Of a DNA stretch of 64,000 nt, positions 63,951 through 64,000 are shown one piece after another; within the stretch, counting starts at the first letter, position 1; the number at the start of each line of letters is the position of its first letter. The DNA comes from Nemertoderma westbladi. Lineage: Eukaryota; Xenacoelomorpha; Nemertodermatida; Nemertodermatidae. The DNA lies in contig JAUCBJ010005854.1 of assembly GCA_032718475.1 (NCBI GenBank), positions 1-64,000 on the forward strand. Reading direction: 5' to 3'. Made by a program: the position numbers and the translations under genes. The notes under the pieces are model-generated. The model made no database searches. It was given only the letters and a program-made list of their open reading frames with translations, and was not told the origin of the DNA.

Positions 63951-64000
63951 ATTATGACCAGACCAGCGAAATGAACTTGAAAATTAGAGTAAAAAATATA

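Overview
The window is animal nuclear DNA from an invertebrate metazoan; I cannot name the phylum. The evidence is one large intron-rich gene with GT-AG introns, AT-rich intron sequence, metazoan-only domains (cadherin repeats, LamG, EGF, ShKT), LINE, SINE and MITE remnants, and tandem arrays covering roughly 28 kb of the 64 kb.

Main gene. A type III ('primitive classical', Drosophila CadN-like) cadherin runs on the minus strand through almost the whole window. I placed 40 exons by splice sites, phase continuity and domain content, 63021 down to 4260, giving 6587 coding nt with no phase conflict. In 5'->3' order they encode about eleven cadherin (EC) repeats, a complete ShKT domain on its own symmetric exon, the primitive-cadherin membrane-proximal region, a Cys-rich/EGF module, LamG1, EGF, LamG2 and the start of a last EGF. 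The N-terminus lies beyond the right edge. The end of the last EGF, the transmembrane helix and the catenin-binding tail lie beyond the left edge.

Other genes. Three genes lack recognisable introns: an SLC44/choline-transporter-like gene (+, enters from the left edge, ends 1580), RWDD4 (-, 3447-4013) and a ZDHHC23-like palmitoyltransferase (+, 8168-9500, with a frame break). The last lies inside a cadherin intron on the opposite strand. The other two are probably also nested, because the cadherin must continue leftward past them.

Repeats and mobile elements. Cadherin introns hold a 25-bp array (9.8-11.9 kb), a roughly 20-32-bp array (13.0-18.3 kb) with a SINE-like insertion, a 16-bp array (19.3-19.7 kb), a foldback element with 8-bp target duplication (22.8-27.0 kb), a TIR element (28.4-29.5 kb) beside a 41-bp array, a TTAA-flanked piggyBac-like MITE (30.95-31.62 kb), a 19-bp array (38.0-44.2 kb), a 36-39-bp array (45.65-50.8 kb), a 25-bp array (54.4-58.8 kb), a palindromic 36-bp array (59.0-59.8 kb) and a decayed LINE (60.3-62.0 kb).

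Most notable pattern. Several arrays are built from the gene's own splice-site sequence. The 45.6-50.8 kb array repeats the 3' splice site plus the first nine bases of exon 11. The 13-18 kb array repeats the 3' splice site of exon 31. The 41-bp array at 29.5 kb repeats the 5' splice site of exon 21. The 54-58 kb array repeats the branch-point consensus TACTAAC. Together with the ShKT exon inserted in a classical cadherin, this is the candidate new biology here.
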